This document shows positions 1 through 6,135 of a DNA stretch of 7,481 bases, piece by piece. This DNA comes from Tannerella sp. GTDB taxonomy: Bacteria; Bacteroidota; Bacteroidia; Bacteroidales; Tannerellaceae. The stretch lies in the NCBI GenBank assembly GCA_031283785.1, contig JAITBC010000361.1, forward strand, positions 1-7,481, written 5' to 3'. The notes under the pieces are model-generated. The model worked only from the letters and a program-made list of their open reading frames with translations, was not told where the DNA came from and searched no databases. The position numbers were made by a program, and so were the translations under genes. Within the stretch, counting starts at the first letter, position 1; every line of letters starts with the position of its first letter.

Positions 1-342
1 GACCATTGTTCGGCGATGGAACAACTTGCAGCCAATGCCGAACGTGCTTCAATAAAATACAAGCAGGTGGAATTTATGAGTAACAAAATCGGCCTGATAT
101 ATGACGGCGTCATATCGGGAGTGACGGAATGGGGGTTATATGTCGAGCTTAACGAAAACAAATGTGAAGGACTTGTCCCGATGAGAGACCTGGATGATGA
201 CTTTTACGAATTTGACGAAAAAAATTATTGCCTCATCGGAAAGAGGCATAAATATATCTACCGGCTCGGCGATCCGATAACAATCAAAATAGCGCATGCC
301 AACCTGCAGCGCAAACAACTCGATTTCGTGCTGGCGGAATAA
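1..342 (+). CDS. rnr: Ribonuclease R, C-terminal end (5' truncated by window)
   Basis: This is the last 113 codons of RNase R, the processive 3'-5' exoribonuclease that degrades structured RNA in the cytoplasm. Reading frame 1 is open from the first base, so the gene begins outside the window; the ATG at 16 is internal. The first residues (DHCSA followed by MEQLAANAERASIKYKQVEF) match the conserved segment linking the RNB catalytic domain to the S1 domain in RNase II/R proteins. Residues about 27-112 of the fragment form an S1 RNA-binding domain: a strand pattern with G-V-I-S-G-V-T-E-W-G-L-Y-V and the later E-G-L-V-P-M. The catalytic aspartates lie upstream and are not visible. Stop is TAA at 340-342. 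No Lys-rich tail follows S1, as is usual for this phylum. The next gene starts 76 bases downstream on the same strand with no obvious terminator between, so co-transcription is possible. Confidence 0.93.
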   Translation, partial: DHCSAMEQLAANAERASIKYKQVEFMSNKIGLIYDGVISGVTEWGLYVELNENKCEGLVPMRDLDDDFYEFDEKNYCLIGKRHKYIYRLGDPITIKIAHANLQRKQLDFVLAE

Positions 343-418
343 AACAGAATATCTTTCAGGATATAAAAACAGGTCTTACTGTTATTACTTTTACGAAAAA
401 TTTAAACCGTTACGAACA

Positions 419-673
419 ATGAAACCAATAACCTTGTTTTATTTAAAAAACTGCCCATTCTGCAAAAAGGCATTCTCTTATATCGATGAATTGAAAAAAC
501 AGGATGTCTATAGAAATATTGAAATTGAAATGATAGAAGAGTCTGAACAGGAAGAAATTGCCAATCAATACGATTATTATTATGTTCCTGCATTCTATGT
601 GGATGGCAGGAAACTGCACGAGGGCGGGATATATAAAAACGAAGTAGAGGATATTTTCAAAGAAGCGCTGTAA
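419..673 (+). CDS. Glutaredoxin-like thiol-disulfide oxidoreductase
   Basis: An 84-residue protein with a complete minimal thioredoxin fold of the glutaredoxin type. Strand 1 (ITLFYLKN) leads into the redox motif C-P-F-C at residues 12-15, followed by a helix (KKAFSYIDELKK), a second strand (IEIEMIEE), and the cis-proline loop V-P-A-F with Pro57, then VDG and a C-terminal helix. Such proteins reduce disulfides or glutathione mixed disulfides in the cytoplasm; there is no signal peptide. The frame is open further upstream to 296, inside rnr, but the ATG at 419 is the natural start because the fold begins directly after it and the upstream residues are unlike the family. It follows rnr by 76 bases and ends before a strong hairpin. 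Its partner and substrate cannot be told: glutathione is not common in strict anaerobes of this order, so a thioredoxin-like role is equally possible. Confidence 0.85.
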   Translation: MKPITLFYLKNCPFCKKAFSYIDELKKQDVYRNIEIEMIEESEQEEIANQYDYYYVPAFYVDGRKLHEGGIYKNEVEDIFKEAL

Positions 674-697
674 TAAAAATATCGCCGGGCACGAATA

Positions 698-758
698 AAA
701 AAAGTCCGTATCATCGTCCTAATACAAACCGTAGATGCATGACACGGACTTTTTTATT
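698..758. terminator. Bidirectional intrinsic terminator between convergent genes
   Basis: A long inverted repeat: 698-709 (six A then GTCCGT) pairs perfectly with 744-755 (ACGGAC then six T). After one mismatch the stem continues with 711-714 against 739-742 region bases (TCAT/ATGA), leaving a loop of about 24 bases. A T run lies on the right arm for the + strand, and the A run on the left arm gives a T run for the - strand. It sits between the 3' ends of the glutaredoxin gene (673) and the FKBP gene (824), so it can stop transcription from both sides. Confidence 0.85.
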
Positions 759-823
759 ACAAATGCAGGACAGGGGGTGGGGGTGAGATCAGGCGTCGGG
801 AGAACTTACAACCGGCAGGGGAG

Positions 824-1696
824 CTATTTCTCCGGTTCGATCTCTAATAATTCAACCTCAAAAATCAGCGTTGAATAAGGCGGGATATTCCTCCCTTGCC
901 CCTCCGAGCCATAGGCCAGTTCCTGGGGAATATACAATTCCCATTTTGAACCGACAGGCATCATTTTCAGAGCCTCCGTCCAGCCTTTAATCACCTGATT
1001 CACACGGAAAGAGCCGGGTGTATTATTATTATATGAACTGTCAAATTCCGTCCCGTCAATAAGCGTACCTCTATAATTAACTTTCACTTTCGACTTTTCT
1101 TCCGGGACATTACCTGTTCCTTCTATTATTATCTTGTATTGCAAACCGCTTGGGGTCGTCTTTACGCCGTCCTTGTTTTTGTTGTCCGAAAGGAATTTCT
1201 CATTAGCAGCTATACTTTCCGCATATTTCTCCAGTTTATATTGTTCTTTTATCTCATTCATTTTAGTTTGGCTGTACGTCTGCGCCCTCATAACAGTCAT
1301 CTCGTCATACTTTTTAACGCCATGATAGAATCCTGCGAGAACAGCTTTCCGGTTTATCGTTTTGCCGGAATCGCCCTGGAAAATATCCCGATTGATATTT
1401 TCCACCCACTGGTTATTTATCAAATGGGCAATACGCACTCCTTCGGAATATGCGAGATCTTCAGGAGAATAATTTTTTGAGCCGTGCTTAAAACCTTCAT
1501 AAAAATCATCCATATAAACCGTATCTATGCCGGCCTGCATTACGAGATAATTTTTGATGCCGTCGGCACGTGATAATCCAAAGTAATACGACATTGTATC
1601 AATGTCGGTTTTCAATTCGTTCCGTGAGGAAAACGACGTACATGATCCCATTCCAATCATCACAACAATAACGATAAAAATACTTACTCTTTTCAT
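824..1696 (-). CDS. FKBP-type peptidyl-prolyl cis-trans isomerase, lipoprotein (Mip/FkpA-like)
   Basis: A 290-residue envelope folding helper that catalyses cis-trans isomerisation of X-Pro bonds. Residues 1-19 are a lipoprotein signal: KR, a hydrophobic stretch, then a lipobox M-G-S-C with Cys19. Residues about 35-130 carry two FKBP_N-like segments (36-72 and 82-127, each running Y-x-x-G ... F-x-x-G), and 135-172 is a charged helix, as in the dimerising part of Mip and FkpA. The FKBP domain spans about 184-287: Y208, F218-D219 (FDSS), V235-I236, W239, the A-Y-G at 261-263 and I271-P-P, with F279; all the usual active-site positions are present, so it should be active. Start ATG at 1696 gives a proper signal peptide. 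It is a single-gene unit: convergent with the glutaredoxin gene and separated from GH43 by 378 bases. Lipidation places it in the inner or outer membrane facing the periplasm; clients are unknown. Confidence 0.93.
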   Translation of the reverse strand: MKRVSIFIVIVVMIGMGSCTSFSSRNELKTDIDTMSYYFGLSRADGIKNYLVMQAGIDTVYMDDFYEGFKHGSKNYSPEDLAYSEGVRIAHLINNQWVENINRDIFQGDSGKTINRKAVLAGFYHGVKKYDEMTVMRAQTYSQTKMNEIKEQYKLEKYAESIAANEKFLSDNKNKDGVKTTPSGLQYKIIIEGTGNVPEEKSKVKVNYRGTLIDGTEFDSSYNNNTPGSFRVNQVIKGWTEALKMMPVGSKWELYIPQELAYGSEGQGRNIPPYSTLIFEVELLEIEPEK

Positions 1697-2074
1697 ACGT
1701 TTTAGATTTTAATATTTGTATTATATAATCTTAATTATTTATTTACCAATCAGTTATCTTATAGCGAACAAATTTCGCCATGCAAAAATAGAAAAAAATC
1801 GGTTTTGGTATCACCTGATTTCTATTATATCGACATGGGATTGCATTATTTAGAATTTATTAACAGCTTCGGCAATTCGTGGAGTGCACCTTTTTGCCCC
1901 AAATCCGGCTGATGTCGCCCTGCGAAGGGCATGTGCATAACGGAAGAAGGGGCGCACTCGCGCCGTACGATGCCGACGCACGATAAACGATCCGTCGTCG
2001 GTATGCATGACACGATGGAGGAGCGCTCGCATGTTCGGCCGTTATTCTTTTGTTTCTTTACGCAACAAAACCGA
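1697..2074. other. Gene-free intergenic region with AT-rich half and GC-rich block
   Basis: No convincing gene is seen between the FKBP start and the GH43 stop. Bases 1741-1860 are about 28% GC and suit a promoter and leader for FKBP. From about 1865 composition jumps to about 59% GC (hand count over 1861-2040) and falls again after about 2045. Inside the block are a 5-bp perfect hairpin with a GCGA (GNRA) loop at 1917-1930, a 9-bp stem (one G-T pair) at 1970-1978 / 1996-2004, the palindrome GAGCGCTC at 2021-2028, and an AT-rich inverted repeat at 2048-2054 / 2064-2070. Several frames are open across the block but none has recognisable protein character. It may be a dispersed repeat or a structured transcript tail of GH43. 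Confidence 0.5.
1783..1790 (-). promoter_or_regulatory. Candidate -7 element for the FKBP gene
   Basis: Reading the reverse strand, 1790-1783 is TATTTTTG, a full match to the Bacteroidota -7 consensus TAnnTTTG, about 86 bases upstream of the FKBP start. No TTTG-like -33 element is found at the expected spacing upstream, and the surrounding DNA is only about 28% GC, where such a match can arise by chance. Treat as a weak candidate. Confidence 0.3.
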
Positions 2075-3157
2075 TTATTCGCTTGTTGTCGGACCGTGAA
2101 CAATCAATTCGCCGTTTGCAGTTATTTTCATTTTATCAATGAAAACGACACGTTTATCGCCTGTTTTTGTTGTCCTTCCATGATACACACAATACATCCC
2201 GCCGCCGGGCAAAGTAAGAACCATATTATGTCCGGTGCCGGTGACGTCACCGCCTTTATCCGTATTTTTCTGCAGGACAGGATTATTATCCGCTTTTTTA
2301 AACGGCCCTAACGGATTGTCGGAGGTAGCATATCCTACGGCATAATGCTGTCCGCCGAAAAAGTTGGCGGAATACATCATATAAAAAGTTCCGTCCTTTT
2401 TAATAATATATGAACCTTCCGTCCAGCGGCGATTAACTTCCCGTGCCGTTATCGAACGGCTTTCCCATTCCGCCTGCCGGTCGTCCTGTTTCACCGGCGG
2501 ACGAAGCAAGAGGACGGGTTCTCCTGCGATATTCGAGAAATCGGGCTTTATTTCCACTCCATAAATCCAACTCTCCTCAACTTTGTCAAACCATCCTTTG
2601 TCGCGTGCCATATCCGCTATTTCACTTTCTACCGGATGTTTATAACAACAACGGGAATAATACAGATACACTTTGCCGCGATCATCATCAAAATATAAAT
2701 TTGCATCGATAACGGGATAACCCGGATCAAACAACGGACGGTCGTACATTTCGACAAACGGCCCTGTAGGACGGTCGGCAACAGCAACACCGATACGGAA
2801 ATTTTCCTGTTCGCCGGTCGGGTTATCCTTCCAGTTAGAACTGAAAAAAAGATAGTATTTACCGTTTCTTTCGTAAACCTCGGGCGCCCAGAAACAATCG
2901 ACCGTCCACGATTCTGTAGTTGCACCACGGTAAACAGTACCTTCATCTTTCCAGTCGGTCATATTTTCGGAAGAATAGGCTCTGAATCCCGTCTCGCCCG
3001 ATGTGCCGTACATATAAAATTTGCCATCGGATGCCCGGAGAATAAACGGATCTCCAAATGCAATACTCAACGGATTAGAACAGGTGATTTTAGCCTCTTT
3101 ATTCACGCATGACAGAAGAAAAAGCAGGCAAGCAGCAGGTAAAAAAATGTTTTTCAT
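2075..3157 (-). CDS. Glycoside hydrolase family 43 lipoprotein
   Basis: A 360-residue GH43 enzyme: an inverting hydrolase on a five-bladed beta-propeller, usually acting on alpha-L-arabinofuranosides, beta-xylosides or beta-galactans. The three carboxylates are visible: base D36 (G-D-P-F), pKa modulator D151 (V-I-D-A) and acid E247 (T-E-G-S). W90-A-P-E-V-Y and H310 (G-T-G-H-N-M), the usual central-cavity His, also fit. Residues 1-17 are a lipoprotein signal ending L-F-L-L-S-C (Cys17), so it is membrane-anchored, probably at the periplasmic face or the cell surface. I chose the ATG at 3157. An ATG at 3178 is possible, but the most upstream ATG at 3211 lies within a promoter -7 element and cannot be used. 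No SusC/SusD pair, regulator or other hydrolase is next to it, so it is not in an obvious polysaccharide utilisation locus; substrate is not predictable from sequence alone. Confidence 0.92.
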   Translation of the reverse strand: MKNIFLPAACLLFLLSCVNKEAKITCSNPLSIAFGDPFILRASDGKFYMYGTSGETGFRAYSSENMTDWKDEGTVYRGATTESWTVDCFWAPEVYERNGKYYLFFSSNWKDNPTGEQENFRIGVAVADRPTGPFVEMYDRPLFDPGYPVIDANLYFDDDRGKVYLYYSRCCYKHPVESEIADMARDKGWFDKVEESWIYGVEIKPDFSNIAGEPVLLLRPPVKQDDRQAEWESRSITAREVNRRWTEGSYIIKKDGTFYMMYSANFFGGQHYAVGYATSDNPLGPFKKADNNPVLQKNTDKGGDVTGTGHNMVLTLPGGGMYCVYHGRTTKTGDKRVVFIDKMKITANGELIVHGPTTSE

Positions 3158-3208
3158 AACAAACTTTCTATTAATCATAACAATAGCAACATAACTGATT
3201 ATAGCGGG

Positions 3209-3239
3209 CAAATTTAGCGAATAATTTTTTGTTTACAAT
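3209..3239 (-). promoter_or_regulatory. Promoter for the GH43 gene
   Basis: On the reverse strand, 3216-3209 reads TAAATTTG, an exact match to the -7 consensus TAnnTTTG. An ATTG at 3239-3236 lies 19 bases upstream, a near match to the -33 element TTTG. Transcription would begin about 3200, leaving a leader of about 40 bases before the ATG at 3157. This supports the downstream start choice for GH43. Confidence 0.55.
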
Positions 3240-3256
3240 AATTCGCCTTATATTTG
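3228..3256 (+). promoter_or_regulatory. Promoter for ccsBA
   Basis: TATATTTG at 3249-3256 matches the Bacteroidota -7 consensus TAnnTTTG exactly. TTTG at 3228-3231 provides a -33 element with a 17-base spacer, slightly short but close to the usual distance. The start codon at 3308 lies 51 bases after the -7 element. The two divergent promoters overlap (this -33 element falls inside the spacer of the GH43 promoter), so RNA polymerase binding at one could hinder the other. Confidence 0.6.
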
Positions 3257-3307
3257 GCTTCTCAAATAAAAACTACGGTATATTTTTTCCAAGACTTGTT
3301 ATAAAAG

Positions 3308-5746
3308 ATGAAAGCATTAAAGAGAATATTGTCTTCATATACGACAATGATCGTATTGTTAGCCGTTTACGCTGCGGGGCTGGCGATTGCCACATTTATT
3401 GAAAAAGCGTACAGCACCATGCTGGCGAAAGTACTGGTATACTATTCACCGGTCTTTTTCATGCTGCAGTTGCTATTGGTTGTAAACTTTATTTTGATCT
3501 TTATCAGGTGTCGTTTCTACAAACCCGACAAAGGCAGATGGGGACTTGTCGCCATTCATTTTTCTTTCATTATCATACTGCTGGGAGCGCTTGTCTCGCA
3601 TATAACGGGAAAAGAGGGGGTGTTGCATCTGCGGGAAGGAGAGAAAAGCAATGCGTTCACGGCACAAACGAATCACGGGACGTACACGCATACGTTACCA
3701 TTCGAAATCGAACTGACAAAGTTCACTTTGAAACGTTATCCCGGATCAAGGAGCCCGTCGTCTTACGAAAGTAATCTTTTGATATATGTGGATGGGGAAA
3801 TGCGCAGAGAGTCGGTTTATATGAATAACGTGCTGGACGTGAAAGGATATCGCTTTTTTCAGGCTTCCTACGATCAGGATGAACGGGGTACAGTATTATC
3901 GGTAAACAGAGATGTGGCCGGTCGCAGTGTAACATATACGGGGTATGTGTTGTTACTTGCAGGCGGAATACTGTGTTTGACAACGAAAAACGGACGCATA
4001 AGGACATTATACAGGCAGCTCAAACAACGGGAAATTCCATACGGGCTGTTTGGTATACTGCTGTTAATAAGCAGTTCTGCCGTCGCTGCGACAAATGAGT
4101 TCCCGAATAATATGAGTGAAACGATGCAATATCTCCATATAGCGCCGGAACATGCAAAAGATTTCGGAAGTTTACCGGTTCAGACGATAACGGGGCGTAT
4201 CGTTCCGGTAAATACATTTTCTTCGGAGGTGATGCGGAAATTGTACAGGGATACCGGGTTAAAGAGGATGAATCCGGATCAGTTTCTGCTGAGCGTGCTC
4301 GCATATCCTGAAATGTGGATGTATGTGCAGTTGATTGATGTGCCGGATAAAAATTTCGCACTATATTTCGGACTGACACATGGACACTGTACATTCATGG
4401 AACTTTTCGAATCGAACGGCGTCTATAAATTACAGGAAAAACTTGGAGAAGCTTACCGGAAAAGGCCGGACAAACGAACGGCTTTTGATAAGGAACTGAT
4501 AAAGTTTGACGAGAGGATTAATATCTTCAGCCAGTTAATAAACAAGCAATTGATTCGGCTATTCCCAAAACCGGATGACCCGTCACAGAAATGGTATGCG
4601 CCCGGCGATGATTTATCGGACTTTATGAAGGAGGATTACACATTCATCACAAAAGCTTTTGCCGATTATATTACGGAAGTTCGCGCAGCCGTCAGATCGA
4701 AAAACTGGGATAAAGCAAACGAAGCATTGAAGCTGATACGCGACTGGCAGTACGAAAATAACAATATACCGGAAATGACGGCAGACAGGATTGCGCTGGA
4801 ACTGCGTTATAACAGAATGGAAATCTTCCGGTGGTGTAAGATCGGATATTTATCTTTAGGGGGATTACTGTTACTGTTTTCCTTTATATCGGTATTCAGG
4901 GAAAAACGACGGATAAAATGGATTATACGTGTTTTAGGAATAATCGTACTGATCGTGTTCCACTATCAAATGATGGGCATGGGCATGCGCTGGAAAATCG
5001 GCGGGTATGCGCCGTGGAGCAACTCATACGAGACGATGGTTTATGCTGCCTGGGCGACCGTCTTTGCGGGGTTAATGTTCGTGCGCCGCAGTCCGCTGAC
5101 CTTTGCATTATCGACGCTCTTTGCAGGCGTCATTTTGTTTGTTTCGAGCTTGAGCAGGATGGATCCGCAGATCAACCCGTTAGTACCCGTACTGAAATCT
5201 CCATGGCTGATGTTCCACGTTGCCATGATAATGTCGGCGTATGGATTTTTCGGGATAAGTTTCTTACTGGGGATGACAAATTTAACAGTAATGCGCATCG
5301 CACGCAAAAGAAAACGTCCGGGGGATCATTCGTTATTAAAACGTACCGGTTCATTTCCGAACCTCAACGATGCGTCCGCCGGTAATATCAATCCGTACAT
5401 GAACGACGCCGACCCGTCTTCCGATTATTACTACGCTTCAATTCGGGAATTAAGCGTTATCAACGAGATTTCGCTTAATATCGGACTTATTTTGATGATG
5501 ATCGGTACGTTTATGGGCGCCGTATGGGCAAATGAATCATGGGGACGTTATTGGGGTTGGGATCCGAAAGAAACCTGGGCGTTGATAACTGTCATTGTCT
5601 ATGTTATGCTTACGCACCTGCATCTGTTGAAAACACGGAACGGTCTGTGGATTTTTAATTTTTGCTCCGTGATTGCTTTTGCTTCCGTTCTTATGACATA
5701 TTTCGGCGTCAATTATTTTTTAAGCGGTATGCACTCCTACGGATAG
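3308..5746 (+). CDS. ccsBA: Cytochrome c biogenesis protein CcsBA (fused CcsB/ResB-CcsA)
   Basis: An 812-residue inner-membrane protein of the system II cytochrome c synthetase, which exports haem and attaches it to CXXCH motifs of periplasmic cytochromes. The CcsB part (about 1-230) has hydrophobic segments near 12-31, 46-67, 79-99 and 208-225. A further segment at 244-261 is followed by a hydrophilic, presumably periplasmic region to about 505, typical of the Bacteroidota version. The CcsA part (about 511-812) has some eight segments and the haem-handling WWD motif at 740-757 (W-A-N-E-S-W-G-R-Y-W-G-W-D-P-K-E-T-W). Candidate haem-ligand histidines, by analogy with the Helicobacter hepaticus fusion, are H84 and H770/H772 (membrane) and H637 and H809 (periplasmic). 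P569-W-S-N-S-Y-E is the conserved motif before the first CcsA repeat. The ATG at 3308 gives a Lys/Arg N-terminus before the first membrane segment. No nrfA/nrfH or other cytochrome gene lies beside it here. Residues 665-712 look longer than usual. Confidence 0.95.
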   Translation: MKALKRILSSYTTMIVLLAVYAAGLAIATFIEKAYSTMLAKVLVYYSPVFFMLQLLLVVNFILIFIRCRFYKPDKGRWGLVAIHFSFIIILLGALVSHITGKEGVLHLREGEKSNAFTAQTNHGTYTHTLPFEIELTKFTLKRYPGSRSPSSYESNLLIYVDGEMRRESVYMNNVLDVKGYRFFQASYDQDERGTVLSVNRDVAGRSVTYTGYVLLLAGGILCLTTKNGRIRTLYRQLKQREIPYGLFGILLLISSSAVAATNEFPNNMSETMQYLHIAPEHAKDFGSLPVQTITGRIVPVNTFSSEVMRKLYRDTGLKRMNPDQFLLSVLAYPEMWMYVQLIDVPDKNFALYFGLTHGHCTFMELFESNGVYKLQEKLGEAYRKRPDKRTAFDKELIKFDERINIFSQLINKQLIRLFPKPDDPSQKWYAPGDDLSDFMKEDYTFITKAFADYITEVRAAVRSKNWDKANEALKLIRDWQYENNNIPEMTADRIALELRYNRMEIFRWCKIGYLSLGGLLLLFSFISVFREKRRIKWIIRVLGIIVLIVFHYQMMGMGMRWKIGGYAPWSNSYETMVYAAWATVFAGLMFVRRSPLTFALSTLFAGVILFVSSLSRMDPQINPLVPVLKSPWLMFHVAMIMSAYGFFGISFLLGMTNLTVMRIARKRKRPGDHSLLKRTGSFPNLNDASAGNINPYMNDADPSSDYYYASIRELSVINEISLNIGLILMMIGTFMGAVWANESWGRYWGWDPKETWALITVIVYVMLTHLHLLKTRNGLWIFNFCSVIAFASVLMTYFGVNYFLSGMHSYG

Positions 5747-5821
5747 GAGGATTTTCAGAGGAATTTTTAATCAATCGAATACGAGGTATTATACTCTGTG
5801 CACGGCATGATTTTGTGACAC

Positions 5822-5854
5822 GGTTGCCGGATGGCTTCGTACCGCACAATGACG
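5822..5854 (-). repeat. Degenerate copy of a dispersed GTCATTGCG..GAAGCAATC-type repeat
   Basis: Read on the reverse strand, this stretch begins CGTCATTGTGCGGTACGAAG and continues CCATCCGGCAACC. That resembles a widespread intergenic repeat whose usual form is GTCATTGCGAG...CGAAGCAATC, known to me from many unrelated bacterial genomes. The similarity is by recollection, not by alignment; only one copy is in the window. Confidence 0.35.
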
Positions 5855-5872
5855 GACAATTAATGCTGTTAT

Positions 5873-5941
5873 TGCGGTGGTGTAGAGACGAACGGACGTG
5901 CGTCTCTGCGTCTCTGAGGAGACGCACTGTTTTACACCGCA
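5873..5941. repeat. REP/MITE-like palindromic element
   Basis: A 69-base nested palindrome. The outer ends TTGCGGTG (5872-5879 region) and CACCGCAT (5935-5942) are inverted repeats. Inside are two hairpins: 5882-5894 against 5897-5909 (13 positions, two imperfect, two-base loop) and a perfect 7-bp stem, GCGTCTC at 5908-5914 with GAGACGC at 5919-5925, four-base loop. The motif GTAGAGACG...CGTCTCT recurs as an intergenic repeat in genomes of this phylum, by recollection. It lies 126 bases after the ccsBA stop and has no coding content. Confidence 0.55.
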
Positions 5942-6048
5942 TACAGTATAATTCAGCTCAAAACCGAATTTTTTTAAAAATGAATTAATGCTAATGGACA
6001 TTCCGGCAGTTTCTTTTAATAAATGAGTATGGGTCGGCACAAAAGATT

Positions 6049-6080
6049 ACGGGCTGCGATGTTCACACATGGCAGCCCGT
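6049..6080 (-). terminator. Hairpin terminator for the type IX cargo gene
   Basis: ACGGGCTGC at 6049-6057 pairs perfectly with GCAGCCCGT at 6072-6080; after one G-G mismatch, ATGT/ACAT (6059-6062 / 6067-6070) extends the stem, leaving a four-base loop. On the reverse strand the hairpin is followed by TAATCTTTT, a loose T-rich tract, and it lies 56 bases past the stop at 6136. No T run follows on the + strand, so it serves the reverse-strand gene better than ccsBA. Confidence 0.6.
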
Positions 6081-6135
6081 CAGTAAATTTAACTTCTCTA
6101 ATTATATTTAAAAAAAATCAGTCTGTTGCCGTTTT

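Noticed and set aside
296..418. Upstream extension of the glutaredoxin frame into rnr
   Set aside because: The residues before the ATG at 419 overlap rnr out of frame and are unlike any glutaredoxin N-terminus; the fold begins right after 419.
1931..2311. Forward open frame of 126 codons over the intergenic block and the 3' end of GH43
   Set aside because: It runs antisense through well-supported GH43 coding sequence and has no protein-like character of its own.
4918..5385. Forward 155-codon frame inside ccsBA
   Set aside because: It is a shadow frame within the strongly conserved CcsA region.
5873..5941. CRISPR-like repeat array
   Set aside because: The repeated GAGACG/CGTCTC units are inverted halves of hairpins, without regular spacers or direct repeats.
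5662..5988. Forward open frame of 108 codons overlapping the end of ccsBA
   Set aside because: It overlaps ccsBA out of frame and then reads through the palindromic element; the Arg/Cys-rich translation is typical of non-coding DNA.
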